This document shows positions 1 through 8,235 of a stretch of DNA of 64,000 nt, in pieces. Source of the stretch: JBLMZI01 sp050258755 (GTDB lineage Bacteria > Bacillota > Syntrophomonadia > Syntrophomonadales > DTU052); the NCBI GenBank assembly GCA_050258755.1, contig JBLMZI010000010.1:44694-108693 (forward strand), read 5' to 3'. Within the stretch, counting starts at the first letter, position 1. Every line of letters starts with the position of its first letter. The translations under genes were made by a program, and so were the position numbers. The notes beneath the pieces are model-generated. The model ran no database searches. It saw nothing but the letters and a program-made list of their open reading frames with translations, and was not told the origin of the DNA.

Positions 1-227
1 GAGTTATGAAAGCCCGGCGTTTCCCACATGACCGTCATCTGCGCGTACATCTGCTCGAACAGCTCGCGCACGATTTCTTCCTTATTTGAGAAATAGTAAT
101 ACAAATTACCCGGACTGATCCCCATTTCCGCCGCGATATGGTTGGTTGTGGTCGCGCTCGCGGAATGAAGGTTAAAGAGATGACGGGCTTTCTCTAGAAT
201 TTGGTCTCTGCGCTTCGAACCGCTCAT
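1..227 (-). CDS. TetR-family transcriptional regulator (partial, C-terminus outside window)
   Basis: Reading the minus strand from an ATG at 227 gives 75 residues with no stop before the window edge. The N-terminal half is a TetR helix-turn-helix: residues about 8-50 include the recognition-helix pattern MGISPGNLYYYFSNKEE, which is highly characteristic. TetR proteins are dimeric repressors whose C-terminal domain binds a small ligand; that domain is missing here, so the ligand cannot be guessed. The gene is divergent from the zinc-ribbon gene at 596. A 16-bp near-perfect palindrome at 341-356 lies between them and could be its operator. Confidence 0.85.
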   Translation of the reverse strand, partial: MSGSKRRDQILEKARHLFNLHSASATTTNHIAAEMGISPGNLYYYFSNKEEIVRELFEQMYAQMTVMWETPGFHN

Positions 228-304
228 GCTTCCAGTGCCTCCTTCAATCGCTTCTCTATTAAGATATCACATTTGGATGAATGATCTGAATATGGGGCCA
301 GGTC

Positions 305-333
305 TTGACTGCCGATGCCGATATAACTTATTC
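305..333 (+). promoter_or_regulatory. candidate sigma-A promoter, + strand
   Basis: TTGACT (305-310) and TTATTC (328-333) are 17 bp apart. The -10 match is only moderate. A transcript from here would run into the terminator at 403-434, so it would be short or attenuated unless antiterminated. Confidence 0.35.
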
Positions 334-340
334 TTTAGCC

Positions 341-356
341 TAGAGCAAGTGCTCTA
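341..356. promoter_or_regulatory. candidate TetR operator palindrome
   Basis: TAGAGCA-AG-TGCTCTA is an inverted repeat with 7-bp perfect arms and a 2-bp centre, the usual size for a TetR-family operator. It lies 114 bp upstream of the divergent TetR gene and about at the transcription start expected from the promoter at 305-333. Assigning it to this regulator is inference. Confidence 0.4.
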
Positions 357-402
357 AAATGTAACCTGCAAATTGGATCCTAGCGGACCACTACCCCTGA
401 CG

Positions 403-434
403 GCGGACTACCCCCCTGTAGTCCGCACTTTTTT
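403..434 (+). terminator. rho-independent terminator
   Basis: A 9-bp GC-rich stem (GCGGACTAC / GTAGTCCGC) with a 6-nt loop is followed by a run of seven T. No gene on the plus strand precedes it within the window, so it ends either a short RNA from the 305-333 promoter or a leader. Confidence 0.75.
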
Positions 435-446
435 TCTTCAGCTGAA

Positions 447-595
447 TTGATTTTTCCAGCAAAGCGGATATAATATAGGTAACGCCCATATGCTTGCGGA
501 TGAACGTTAGTCCCTTCTCGATTGCCTAAGGCTTAGGGAAGCAGGTTATAACAGGAGCTTCCCAAAGCTAGGGCCAAATACGAGGAGGTTTTTTA
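447..595 (+). promoter_or_regulatory. promoter and 115-nt leader of the zinc-ribbon gene
   Basis: TTGATT (447-452), a 16-bp spacer and a perfect TATAAT (469-474) predict transcription from about 481. The leader to the ATG at 596 is long for such a small gene. It contains a 7-bp stem GGGAAGC (536-542) / GCTTCCC (557-563) ahead of the GAGGAGG ribosome binding site. The hairpin suggests control at the RNA level, but I do not recognise a known riboswitch. Confidence 0.6.
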
Positions 596-904
596 ATGTA
601 CAACGACAAAGTTCTCAACTGCAAGGACTGCGGCCGCGACTTCGAATTCACGGCATCTGAACAGGCATTTTACGCGGAGAAGGGTTTCGCAAACGAACCT
701 GGCCGCTGCCCGGAATGCCGTGCAGCTCGCAAAGGCGACAATCGTGGCAATCGTGGCGGCGGTTTCCGTCAAGAGCGCCAGATGTTTCCTGTAATCTGTG
801 CATCCTGTGGCGTAGAAACCCAGGTTCCGTTCCAGCCGAGCGGTGACCGTCCGGTTTACTGCCGGGATTGCTTCAGACCGCAGCCCCGCCGCAACGCCTG
901 GTAG
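596..904 (+). CDS. zinc-ribbon protein (CxxC-rich, cold-shock-neighbour type)
   Basis: This 102-aa protein has two metal-binding parts. Residues 9-12 (CKDC) and 38-41 (CPEC) form an N-terminal zinc ribbon; residues about 67-92 carry a second pair (CASC, CRDC) with the family pattern TQVPFQPSGDRPVYC. A Gly/Arg-rich linker (residues 45-60) joins them and looks suited to nucleic-acid contact. The family is widespread in Bacillota and Chloroflexi and of unknown role, possibly RNA or ribosome associated. The start is fixed by GAGGAGG seven bases upstream. A terminator follows directly, so the gene is monocistronic. Confidence 0.85.
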   Translation: MYNDKVLNCKDCGRDFEFTASEQAFYAEKGFANEPGRCPECRAARKGDNRGNRGGGFRQERQMFPVICASCGVETQVPFQPSGDRPVYCRDCFRPQPRRNAW

Positions 905-918
905 GTTTTGCAATCAAA

Positions 919-950
919 CCCCCGGACTTTTTAAGTCCGGGGGTTTTTTA
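919..950 (+). terminator. rho-independent terminator of the zinc-ribbon gene
   Basis: An 11-bp stem CCCCCGGACTT / AAGTCCGGGGG with a 3-nt loop is followed by six T. Confidence 0.9.
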
Positions 951-1180
951 TTGGTCAAAAACGAGGGGCAAGCCGTTGGCTTGCCGCCGAATCACGGGCC
1001 AAGGAAGCAGGAAAAAGCCACCGCCGGCTCGAAACGGATATAGCGAGACAAGGTGAACTTTGAATCGGTCAAATCAAGTCTTCATGGCAATTGAGTTTAT
1101 ATGCGGTAAGCATCAGGCTAGCCTTTGGGTTATGAACGGCAAGCGTAGGTTGGCCGAAAGCGCGATTGGAGGGTATTCGG

Positions 1181-1879
1181 TTGCGGCAGGGAAATGGTTT
1201 GCTCAAAGAGAGAATTAAAGCTGGCGCCTTGGCTTTGGGCGCTGATTTAGTCGGCTTTGCGCCGGTGGAGCGGATGGCTGGAGCGCCGGAAGGATTCCGG
1301 CCGCATGATTTGATGCCTAATGCGCGCACGGTGATTGCATTGGCGCTGCGAATCCCCGAAGCAGCGGTCCGGCTTCGGCACAAGACCACCTACAGCCGGG
1401 TGAACGGCAATGCCATGGATCGGCTGGATGATTTAGCTTTTCGGCTGGCCGGGCTGATCGAGGATCTTGGCGGCCTGGCTTATCCGGTACCGGCTGATGA
1501 GCCATACCTGTCATGGAACGCCGAACGGCGGCATGGGCAGGGCGATCTTTCGCACCGTCATGCGGCAGCCGCGGCGGGGCTTGGGGTGCTTGGAAAGAAT
1601 CATCTATTGATGACCCCGAAGTTTGGAAACCGGGTGAATCTGGTGACGGTTTTAACCGATCTTGCGATTGAGCCTGACCCGGTTATAGAGAGAAGCCTCT
1701 GCCCCGACGAGTGTGAGCTCTGTCTAAAAGTGTGTCCGGCGGCTGCGATCGGCCCGGAGAGCACGATGCCGATTCGCTGCCGGGAACGGATAAACTGTAT
1801 ACTGCCGCGCGGCTTTGAGGTGTATGGCTGCTGGGAATGCCGGCGGGTGTGTCCGGGCGGTAGATCCACTGCGGAATAG
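1181..1879 (+). CDS. epoxyqueuosine reductase (QueG)-like Fe-S protein, short form
   Basis: I chose the TTG at 1181 because GGAGGG lies seven bases upstream; the product is 232 aa. The N-terminal part has the QueG-type pattern GADLVGFAPVERM and, around residues 115-140, the SHRHAAAAAGLGVLGKNHLL segment. The C-terminus carries a ferredoxin-type cluster (CPDECELCLKVCP) and a second Cys group (CILP...CWECRRVCP), consistent with two 4Fe-4S clusters. True QueG is about 380 aa and reduces epoxyqueuosine in tRNA with cobalamin. This short version is more likely a relative with an unknown redox substrate. A membrane Fe-S protein follows. Confidence 0.65.
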   Translation: MRQGNGLLKERIKAGALALGADLVGFAPVERMAGAPEGFRPHDLMPNARTVIALALRIPEAAVRLRHKTTYSRVNGNAMDRLDDLAFRLAGLIEDLGGLAYPVPADEPYLSWNAERRHGQGDLSHRHAAAAAGLGVLGKNHLLMTPKFGNRVNLVTVLTDLAIEPDPVIERSLCPDECELCLKVCPAAAIGPESTMPIRCRERINCILPRGFEVYGCWECRRVCPGGRSTAE

Positions 1880-1972
1880 AGAGAGACAAACCCTTTGAAA
1901 GAAGCCTGACTTGATGGATTGGTTTGCCGGGTTGGGGTGTTTGAAGAGAATGACATAATGGAGGTTCATGGC

Positions 1973-2896
1973 GTGAAAACAATTGTGCTGGCGGCGGCGG
2001 GAACGGTCGGGGGCGTCCTTGTGCTGGCCGTCATTTTGTATGTGTGGCTGGAAAGGTCGGTATTTCCCAAACCATCCACCCGGGTTTTCTGGAATCTAAG
2101 CCCTATGCCGCTGAAAAAGCGGCTGGAAGGATACTTTTACGGGGTCAGACCGGATTTGTACCTTAAGCCCGCGACCTGGGACTGGGTTCAACGCCATTTC
2201 GACCAGGATCAAACCGGGGATTCCTATCACGGTAAGGTTGTCACCCGGGAACACGCAGGAAAAATCATTGCTTTGAACCGTCCGATCGAGATTCCGGATC
2301 TGGAACACATCGTTCCCTATGCAACCGCCCGGAGTATTATTCTACGGGAACCGATGCCCGTCATTGCGGCAATGGATTGCCCGTGCCGAGCCCAGAAGGC
2401 GGATGCCTGCGAACCGCGGGATGTCTGCCTGGTGGTGGGCGAACCGTTTGTCTCCTTCGTTCTTGAGCACCATCCGAAAAAATCGCGCCGATTGAGCGTG
2501 GACGAGGCCCTGGCCATGCTTGAAGCCGAGGAGCAGCGCGGACATATTCACACGGCATGGTTCAAAGACGTGATGCACGACCGGTTTTATACCATCTGCA
2601 ACTGCTGTCCCTGCTGCTGCCTCGGCATGGCCTCCTACCAGCGCGGGACTGCCCGGATTGCTCACTCCGGCTACCGTCCGGTTTTTCAGCGGGAAAGCTG
2701 CTCAGCCTGTGGAATCTGCACAGAAATCTGCCCTTTTCATGCGATTACCATCCATGAAGATGCGTACGCAATGGTCGATCTTGACTGCTGCATGGGCTGT
2801 GGGCTTTGTGTTTCGCACTGTGCCGTGGAAGGCATTACGCTCGAACTGGCTCCGGAAAAGGGAATTCCGCTGGATGTTGATGCACTCGATTCATGA
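1973..2896 (+). CDS. membrane-anchored 4Fe-4S ferredoxin-type protein
   Basis: The start is GTG 1973, with GGAGG eight bases upstream; the product is 307 aa. Residues about 3-25 form one hydrophobic membrane segment. The middle contains a Cys cluster (CPCRAQKADACEPRDVC, then CNCCPCCC) unlike simple ferredoxins. The C-terminus holds two classic 4Fe-4S motifs: CSACGICTEICP and CCMGCGLCVSHC. It is likely a membrane-bound electron carrier or the sensing part of an anaerobic redox enzyme. It follows the QueG-like gene by 93 bp in the same direction, and the two may act together. The specific partner is unknown. Confidence 0.8.
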   Translation: MKTIVLAAAGTVGGVLVLAVILYVWLERSVFPKPSTRVFWNLSPMPLKKRLEGYFYGVRPDLYLKPATWDWVQRHFDQDQTGDSYHGKVVTREHAGKIIALNRPIEIPDLEHIVPYATARSIILREPMPVIAAMDCPCRAQKADACEPRDVCLVVGEPFVSFVLEHHPKKSRRLSVDEALAMLEAEEQRGHIHTAWFKDVMHDRFYTICNCCPCCCLGMASYQRGTARIAHSGYRPVFQRESCSACGICTEICPFHAITIHEDAYAMVDLDCCMGCGLCVSHCAVEGITLELAPEKGIPLDVDALDS

Positions 2897-2974
2897 AGCG
2901 AAAGAGCAGCGGATGAACAGGATGGCAACCGCCGCTTTCACAGGCCATGGGCTTTGGAAAGCGGCGGTTTGGTT

Positions 2975-3211
2975 TTAAAAAGACGGCAGGTTGTCCAGAT
3001 TGTCGAATTCGGTATCGTTTGGATTGCTTCGCAAGTAAGGGCGGCCGGTCCGTGAGTGGCTGACATTGACGTTGGCGATGAGCCCCTGGCTGGATAAATC
3101 AATGGCTTGATCCAGGTCATACACCGAACCGTCCTCCAGCATCACTTCCATGATTTCACCCGATTCGTTTTTCCGTACATGGGTGATTCGCGTTTTCACT
3201 CGTCGCTTCAT
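2975..3211 (-). CDS. DUF3892-like small protein
   Basis: This 78-aa protein begins MKRRVKTRITHVRK and contains the pattern GEIMEVMLEDGSVYDLDQAI, followed by TGRPYLRSNPND, as in the DUF3892 family of short Bacillota proteins. I start at ATG 3211. AAAGG lies immediately before it, so the GTG twelve bases in, or the TTG at 3235, could be used instead. It is convergent with the Fe-S gene. The function is unknown. Confidence 0.65.
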   Translation of the reverse strand: MKRRVKTRITHVRKNESGEIMEVMLEDGSVYDLDQAIDLSSQGLIANVNVSHSRTGRPYLRSNPNDTEFDNLDNLPSF

Positions 3212-3327
3212 CCTTTCGGTTCTGTTGATAAGCAAAGTCCGTTATAGCGTTCGCCAAAACGGGGAATCCATGCGTCTGAATTGAAAAGTAGGTATAATGG
3301 TCAAAACGGGCGTTGGAGGCGGGCTGT

Positions 3328-3972
3328 GTGAAAAAGGGTTTATGGTTGCTGATCGCAGCGGCGATTGTAGTGCTTGGTCTCGGGTATACCGGTTTTCTGC
3401 CGGGGTTATCGGGATTAATGGGGACAGATCAGATGCGGAATCTGGGAATTGACCCGTCGGCTGCGGACCAGCAGTTGGCCAGCGGTGTGGTTCCCGGGAT
3501 CAAAGAGGCCCAGGGAAAGGCATCACTCGCACTTTCCTCAGGACAGCTGACCGTGCTCGAACGCCGGTATGCCTCGAAGACCATCCCGGTTACGGCTGAC
3601 GCACAGGTGAAAGTGAATACGGACGGAACCGCGGAAGTATCCGGGAAATTGATTGTGGATCAGATTCCGGATTACGCCCGGCGGGCCGGTATATCGGAAG
3701 AAATGACCCGTAATTTTGTCGCGTATCTGCCCGAAAAAAAAGAGGTGCCCTTTTATGCGAAGGTCGGCGCGGAAGCGGCCGGGGGAGATGCCGGTCTTGC
3801 CCTGCAGGCAGTAGAGCTTGGACGGATTGATGTGCCGAAGTCCGCTTTGAAAGCGGCCAATCCTATGATGAACCGGCTGGTGCTGCAGCACCTGCGCCAG
3901 GTGACCGGGGTTGACCCGAAAACGATTCGGATCGAGAACGGTCAATTGCTGCTGGAAGGTTCAGTGCGTTAA
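3328..3972 (+). CDS. membrane-anchored protein of unknown function
   Basis: GTG 3328 is chosen because GGAGG lies eight bases upstream, and a TATAAT box sits at 3293-3298. The product is 214 aa. Residues 4-28 are a hydrophobic anchor or signal peptide without a clear lipobox Cys. The rest looks like a soluble extracytoplasmic domain rich in Val, Ala and charged residues (QLTVLERRYASKTIPVTADA), with a predicted alpha/beta character. I do not recognise the family. A hairpin with a T-run follows, so it is probably transcribed alone. Confidence 0.7.
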   Translation: MKKGLWLLIAAAIVVLGLGYTGFLPGLSGLMGTDQMRNLGIDPSAADQQLASGVVPGIKEAQGKASLALSSGQLTVLERRYASKTIPVTADAQVKVNTDGTAEVSGKLIVDQIPDYARRAGISEEMTRNFVAYLPEKKEVPFYAKVGAEAAGGDAGLALQAVELGRIDVPKSALKAANPMMNRLVLQHLRQVTGVDPKTIRIENGQLLLEGSVR

Positions 3973-4012
3973 ACGGCGGGCCATTAAAGCGACAAACAGC
4001 TTTAAATGCATA

Positions 4013-4060
4013 GAAACGGCATTCCACCGCGGAATGAAAGCGCGAGGGATGCCGTTTTTC
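4013..4060 (+). terminator. rho-independent terminator
   Basis: The arms AAACGGCAT (from about 4014) and ATGCCGTTT enclose a 25-nt loop and are followed by a T-run, downstream of the membrane-protein gene. Confidence 0.7.
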
Positions 4061-4195
4061 GATTTCCTGCCCGGCGGTATTTCGGTTTAAAGCTTTGGCG
4101 CGCCGGCGTTTCTTATCGCAAGGTATCCATGTTCTGCCCGAAAAAAGGAGGAGAAAGGCGGCTGTGACAGGAATCTATCAACAGGAGGAAATCGA

Positions 4196-6112
4196 ATGGA
4201 CGCATTTGACGTACTGGCCAATTTGCCGCTCTTTCGGGGTTTGGATCGGGTTAACCTGGCCAAGCTGGTGCCTGAGCTCGAACTTGCGCGCTGTCAGGCC
4301 GGCGAGGTCTTGTTTCATAAAGGAGATACCGGAGATTCGCTGTATATTATTTTGTCCGGGGAAGCGATCGTTTCGCTGCCGCTTCCCGACGGCGGCGAAG
4401 TTGAAATCGCGCGTCTGGGGTTGGGGGAGTGTTTCGGCGAGATGGCCCTTTTGGCCGGTGAGCCGCGTTCCGCTTCGGTTCGCGCGAATCAGGAGTTGGA
4501 GATGTTTCGGCTCAGCCGGGATCGGTTCGATGCCCTGCTGACCCGCCACCATGCCCTGGCGATCTATTTTTCCGGGCTGCTGGCCCGACGCCTGATTCAA
4601 ACCAACCGTAAATTTTTACCCGATGCCGGACCGGATCCGGGGCAGGAGCTTGATAATACGGCGACTACACCGATGGTTGACGCGGGCGAGGCAGCCGAGC
4701 AACCGAGGCGTCCGCTTTCCGGTCTTCAGCGCTGGATTCTCGCACTCGGCGCGGTGGTGGTTTTTCTGAGCGGTTATGGCCTTCACCAGGCCGGACTTCG
4801 GGACCAGCATGTTGTGCTGGTCGAACTGCTTCTAATCGCAACCGTGATCTGGATGGCAAACATTCTGCCGTTCCACCTGGTCGCAATGGCGTTGCCGCTG
4901 GCGGCCGTGATTTTCAAGGCCGCTGAACCCGCGAAGGCCTTCGCCGGGTTTGCCAGCCCATCCTGGTTTCTGGCCCTGGGTATCTTCGCGCTGATCGCGG
5001 CGATTTCAAGGACAGGATTGCTGTATCGCCTGACCCTGCTCTTCTTAAGCCGATTTCCGCCCGGATATGCCGGACAGCAGATCGCCCTGGTTTTATCGGG
5101 GTTGATCCTCACTCCCGTGATTCCGTCGCCGGTCGGGCGCTCGGCGCTGGCTGGACCGCTGGCGCTGAATCTGGCTGAGATTCAGCGATTTGGCCGGCGC
5201 ACTACCGAATCGGCCGGTCTTGGTCTGGCTTGTCTGCTTGGATTTGGGCATCTTGGCTTTCTCTTTTTAAATGGACAGCCCAGTAACTTTTTGGTGCTCG
5301 GCCTCATGCCTGCGACCGCGGCTGAAGCGGTGCACTGGGGATCGTGGCTGTTGGCGGCGCTTCCGGCCGGGCTGGTGTTTACGGGTTTGAGTCTCGGACT
5401 TCTGCTCGTTTTCTATCCGGCAAAAAATGAAGCCCGATTGGATCCGCACCTGATTGAGGTTCAGCTTCAGGTGCTCGGGGAACCAAAAGCCAAGGAGGTT
5501 CGCTCTTTGGCGGTCGGCCTGCTGATGCTGGCCGGGTTTGCCACCGAAGGATTTCACGGCATCGGGGCGGCCTGGATCGCGCTGATTGGGTTTGCGGCTT
5601 TGATGCTGTTGAGAGTACTTGATGAATCGGATATCCGCCAGGAGATTGATTGGCCGTATCTGATCGCCTTTGGGGCACTAATCGGATTCGGTCAGGCGGT
5701 ACAGGCAAGCGGCTTGACCGACCGGGCCGCGGGCGCGGTGCTCCCCTTACTCGGCGGTATGCTGAATCATCCGGCTGTTTTTCTGGTCACGTCCGGAGCG
5801 CTGATGTTTATGATTCTCTTTGCGGTCCCGTTTGTACCGGCGATCGTGATCGGTTTTCTGACCCTGACGCCGCTGGCTTCGGCGGCCGGAATCCATCCGA
5901 TGGTGTTGGGCATTGTGCTGTTGATGTCAGCGACATCCTGGTTCCTCCCGTACCAGAGCGATGTGCTGCTCAGCCTGCTGTACGGCTCGGAAGGCCGGCT
6001 TTTTCAACCGGGGCAGGCTCTGCCGGCTTCTTTTGGCCATGTCGTGATTACCTTGATCGCGATCGCGTTGTCTGTTCCCTGGTGGATTTGGATGGGATTA
6101 ATTCAGTCTTAA
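4196..6112 (+). CDS. cyclic-nucleotide-binding domain fused to SLC13/DASS anion transporter
   Basis: This 638-aa protein has two modules. Residues 1-125 are a CRP-type cyclic-nucleotide-binding domain (LFRGLDRVNLAKLVPELE; GDTGDSLYIILSGEA; the binding-cassette pattern GECFGEMALLAGEPRSASV). Residues about 170-635 are a polytopic membrane domain of the divalent anion:Na+ symporter family (SLC13/CitT/ArsB-like), with repeated hydrophobic segments and an LTPVIPSPVGRSALAGP segment resembling a conserved SLC13 helical hairpin. It presumably moves dicarboxylates, sulfate or similar anions across the cytoplasmic membrane, gated by a nucleotide. AGGAGG stands eight bases before the ATG. The fusion is uncommon, and the substrate and the nucleotide are not deducible. 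Confidence 0.85.
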   Translation: MDAFDVLANLPLFRGLDRVNLAKLVPELELARCQAGEVLFHKGDTGDSLYIILSGEAIVSLPLPDGGEVEIARLGLGECFGEMALLAGEPRSASVRANQELEMFRLSRDRFDALLTRHHALAIYFSGLLARRLIQTNRKFLPDAGPDPGQELDNTATTPMVDAGEAAEQPRRPLSGLQRWILALGAVVVFLSGYGLHQAGLRDQHVVLVELLLIATVIWMANILPFHLVAMALPLAAVIFKAAEPAKAFAGFASPSWFLALGIFALIAAISRTGLLYRLTLLFLSRFPPGYAGQQIALVLSGLILTPVIPSPVGRSALAGPLALNLAEIQRFGRRTTESAGLGLACLLGFGHLGFLFLNGQPSNFLVLGLMPATAAEAVHWGSWLLAALPAGLVFTGLSLGLLLVFYPAKNEARLDPHLIEVQLQVLGEPKAKEVRSLAVGLLMLAGFATEGFHGIGAAWIALIGFAALMLLRVLDESDIRQEIDWPYLIAFGALIGFGQAVQASGLTDRAAGAVLPLLGGMLNHPAVFLVTSGALMFMILFAVPFVPAIVIGFLTLTPLASAAGIHPMVLGIVLLMSATSWFLPYQSDVLLSLLYGSEGRLFQPGQALPASFGHVVITLIAIALSVPWWIWMGLIQS

Positions 6113-6177
6113 ACAGCCACCGGGCATGCTAGAGGAAAAGGGACCAAACGACGAAGACGAAGGAGACAACGAACCCC

Positions 6178-6786
6178 ATGCAGGAACGAATTGATCGGCA
6201 GATTGACTTCATTTTGGAAATAGACCGGATCAAACAGATTGTGCGGCAGAACTATTTGGCGGACGGTTCCCGGCGGGAAAACGATGCTGAACACTCCTGG
6301 CACCTGGCTTTGATGGCGATGCTGCTGACAGAACACGCGGTTGACCAGGAACTGAACCGGCTGAAGACGATTGAAATGGTGCTTATTCACGATCTGGTTG
6401 AGATCTATGCCGGGGACACTTATTGCTATGATGAAGCCGGGCGGAGCAGCCAGACGGAACGCGAGCGGGCGGCGGCAGCCCGGCTTTTTGCCATTCTTCC
6501 AGAGGATCAGGAGGCGCGGTTTACCGCACTGTGGGAGGAATTTGAGGCGATGGAAACGCCGGAAGCCCGGTTTGCCGGGGCCCTGGACCGTTTTCAGCCG
6601 ATGCTGTTGAACTTTACGTCTGGTGCGGCGTCCTGGCGGGAACACACCATATCCGGAAAACAAGTGATAGACCGGAACCGGGCCCCCTTGCAGCAGATCC
6701 CCGCGCTTTGGAAACGCGCGGATGAAATGATCCGCACGGCGGTGGCCCGCGGCGATCTGATCCCGACTGAGAAGCCCGAAAAGTGA
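6178..6786 (+). CDS. HD-domain hydrolase, YfbR/HDDC2-like nucleotidase
   Basis: This 202-aa protein starts with a helical segment, then carries the HD-domain signature: RRENDAEHSWHLALMAMLL (first His), HDLVEIYAGDTY (His-Asp) and a downstream Asp in GALDRFQPML. The order and spacing match the HDDC2/YfbR branch, which removes phosphate from 5'-deoxynucleotides using a divalent metal. It therefore probably acts in nucleotide pool balance in the cytoplasm. A GAAGGAG site stands about 12 bases upstream of the ATG, slightly far. A strong bidirectional hairpin follows. Confidence 0.8.
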   Translation: MQERIDRQIDFILEIDRIKQIVRQNYLADGSRRENDAEHSWHLALMAMLLTEHAVDQELNRLKTIEMVLIHDLVEIYAGDTYCYDEAGRSSQTERERAAAARLFAILPEDQEARFTALWEEFEAMETPEARFAGALDRFQPMLLNFTSGAASWREHTISGKQVIDRNRAPLQQIPALWKRADEMIRTAVARGDLIPTEKPEK

Positions 6787-6828
6787 AGAAGGTCTTTTCG
6801 CGCTCTCGGTGCTGTAACGCAAAGAAAA

Positions 6829-6875
6829 CCCCTTAAAGGACAAACCTGAAAAATTCATCCTTTAAGGGGCTTTCT
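6829..6875. terminator. bidirectional terminator between convergent genes
   Basis: The perfect 12-bp arms CCCCTTAAAGGA (6829-6840) and TCCTTTAAGGGG (6858-6869) have a T-rich 3' side on the plus strand and an A/T-rich flank on the other. It separates the HD hydrolase from the convergent small gene. Confidence 0.85.
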
Positions 6876-6908
6876 TGAATCGGGGCCCGGCATCGTTATA
6901 GAAAACAA

Positions 6909-7112
6909 CTATTTTTCGGGCTTTTCCTGCGTGGAATTGTCCTTGCCGTTGACCGGCGCAATATAATACGAAACGATCCTCTTCCAGGTTAGAAGATCGC
7001 CCTGAAGCATAATCTTGAGCTCATCTCGGGTGGTATGCGCAATCTGGCTCTCGATTTCGCGGATTTTCCAAAGAGCGTATTCTTTTGACATCTCCGTTAA
7101 ACGAGGATTCAT
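6909..7112 (-). CDS. small hypothetical protein
   Basis: This 67-aa, highly charged protein (MNPRLTEMSKEYALWKIREIE...) is predicted to be mainly helical, with no Cys motifs or membrane segment. AAAGGA lies ten bases before ATG 7112; a GTG two codons earlier is an alternative start. I do not recognise the family. It is convergent with the HD hydrolase across the terminator at 6829-6875. Confidence 0.6.
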   Translation of the reverse strand: MNPRLTEMSKEYALWKIREIESQIAHTTRDELKIMLQGDLLTWKRIVSYYIAPVNGKDNSTQEKPEK

Positions 7113-7267
7113 CTGCACCGATTCCTTTGATCGAATATGCTGTTTCTATTATATCAGGTGAATGAATATTTGGGCAGTTAGTTCCCGGAAAATACCGGAA
7201 TGAGTAAGAAAATGGGAAAGAGCCCGCGAATATCGCCGTGAAGTCTTGTCAACGAAAGGAAAACTGG

Positions 7268-7558
7268 ATGACGGAGCTAGGTCTGAACGAAATTCTATAC
7301 ATTTCAGGGTATTTGGTCTTGATCAACGGGGTTACCTGGCTGGTCTACGGCTGGGACAAGTGGAAGGCTGCGCGGGGCGGCTGGCGGGTTGCGGAACGAA
7401 ACCTGATCCTTCTCGCCATCATCGGCGGAAGCGCGGGGGCGCTGCTCGCCATGGTCTTCTTTCGGCATAAAACCAGGCATGTTAAATTTACCCTTGGGGT
7501 TCCGGTGATTATGATTGGCCAACTGTCGCTATTCTGGTGGCTTTACCGGGCAGGCTGA
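7268..7558 (+). CDS. DUF1294 membrane protein
   Basis: The product is 96 aa with AAAGG upstream of ATG 7268. Three hydrophobic segments alternate with the conserved DUF1294 elements: YGWDKWKAARGGWRVAE near residue 27, then GGSAGALLAMVFFRHKTRHVKF. The family consists of small inner-membrane proteins, sometimes fused to cold-shock domains, of unknown role. It is alone between two promoters. Confidence 0.85.
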   Translation: MTELGLNEILYISGYLVLINGVTWLVYGWDKWKAARGGWRVAERNLILLAIIGGSAGALLAMVFFRHKTRHVKFTLGVPVIMIGQLSLFWWLYRAG

Positions 7559-7665
7559 TGTTTGAGGAATCCGATCCAGCCAGGGATTGGCTCATCAATG
7601 AAACTAGAGGACGTATCCTGAAACAGTGCGCTATAATGGTGGTAATGTGACTAGGGGGTTTGTCC

Positions 7666-8220
7666 ATGGAATGGATTCGACGTGTAGGCCGACTGCTCGT
7701 AATCATCGCGATGCTTTTGATCGTAACCGTTCTGCTGGTATTTTACGCAATGAATGAGACGAAAGTGATCCGGAGCTCTGACATGGCTCCCAGCTTGCGG
7801 CCGGATGACAGTATTCTGATCAGCCGGATCGCATATATTACCGGTTCCCCGCAGCGTGGGGATCTGGTTGCGGTCAATCCTTCGGAAAGCAATGCCGACG
7901 ATGTTGTTATGATCAAGCGCGTCATTGCTTTAGGCGGTGAAACGGTGCGGGTCCACAACGGACGGGTCTGGGTGAACAACCGCGCTTTGAAGGAACCGTA
8001 CGTAGCCGGCCCCGCCGGGTACGAATACGGACCGGTCATTGTTCCGCAGAATTGCCTGTTCGTGCTTGGAGACAACCGGGACAACAGCTATGACAGTCAT
8101 CTCTGGAATTACTGGATCACCCCGTCCAACCTTCGCGGGAAAGTCACCCGGATTTACTGGCCGCTCAGCCGGTTCGGCGCGGTGGGAGAGCCGCTGCAAG
8201 CCAAGAGCCAGCCTGAATAA
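7666..8220 (+). CDS. signal peptidase I-like protein with altered catalytic serine
   Basis: ATG 7666 has AGGGGG seven bases upstream and a TATAAT at 7632-7637. The 184-aa protein has one N-terminal membrane anchor (residues about 8-30) and all later S26 motifs: RGDLVAV, IKRVIALGGETV with the catalytic Lys, and LGDNRDNSYDSHLWNYW. In the first motif the residue directly before the Met of the SMxPTL box should be the nucleophilic Ser. Here the box reads SSDMAPSL, with Asp at that place (codon GAC). Type I signal peptidases cleave secretory signal peptides at the outer membrane face. This copy may be inactive or atypical. Confidence 0.85.
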   Translation: MEWIRRVGRLLVIIAMLLIVTVLLVFYAMNETKVIRSSDMAPSLRPDDSILISRIAYITGSPQRGDLVAVNPSESNADDVVMIKRVIALGGETVRVHNGRVWVNNRALKEPYVAGPAGYEYGPVIVPQNCLFVLGDNRDNSYDSHLWNYWITPSNLRGKVTRIYWPLSRFGAVGEPLQAKSQPE

Positions 8221-8235
8221 TGGCTGCGGATCGGT

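Noticed and set aside
481..595. A known riboswitch in the zinc-ribbon leader
   Set aside because: No conserved core of a known class could be matched by eye; only a simple hairpin is evident.
593..913. Long frame on the minus strand over the zinc-ribbon gene
   Set aside because: It is the mirror of the GC-rich plus-strand gene, which has the ribosome site, the Cys motifs and the terminator.
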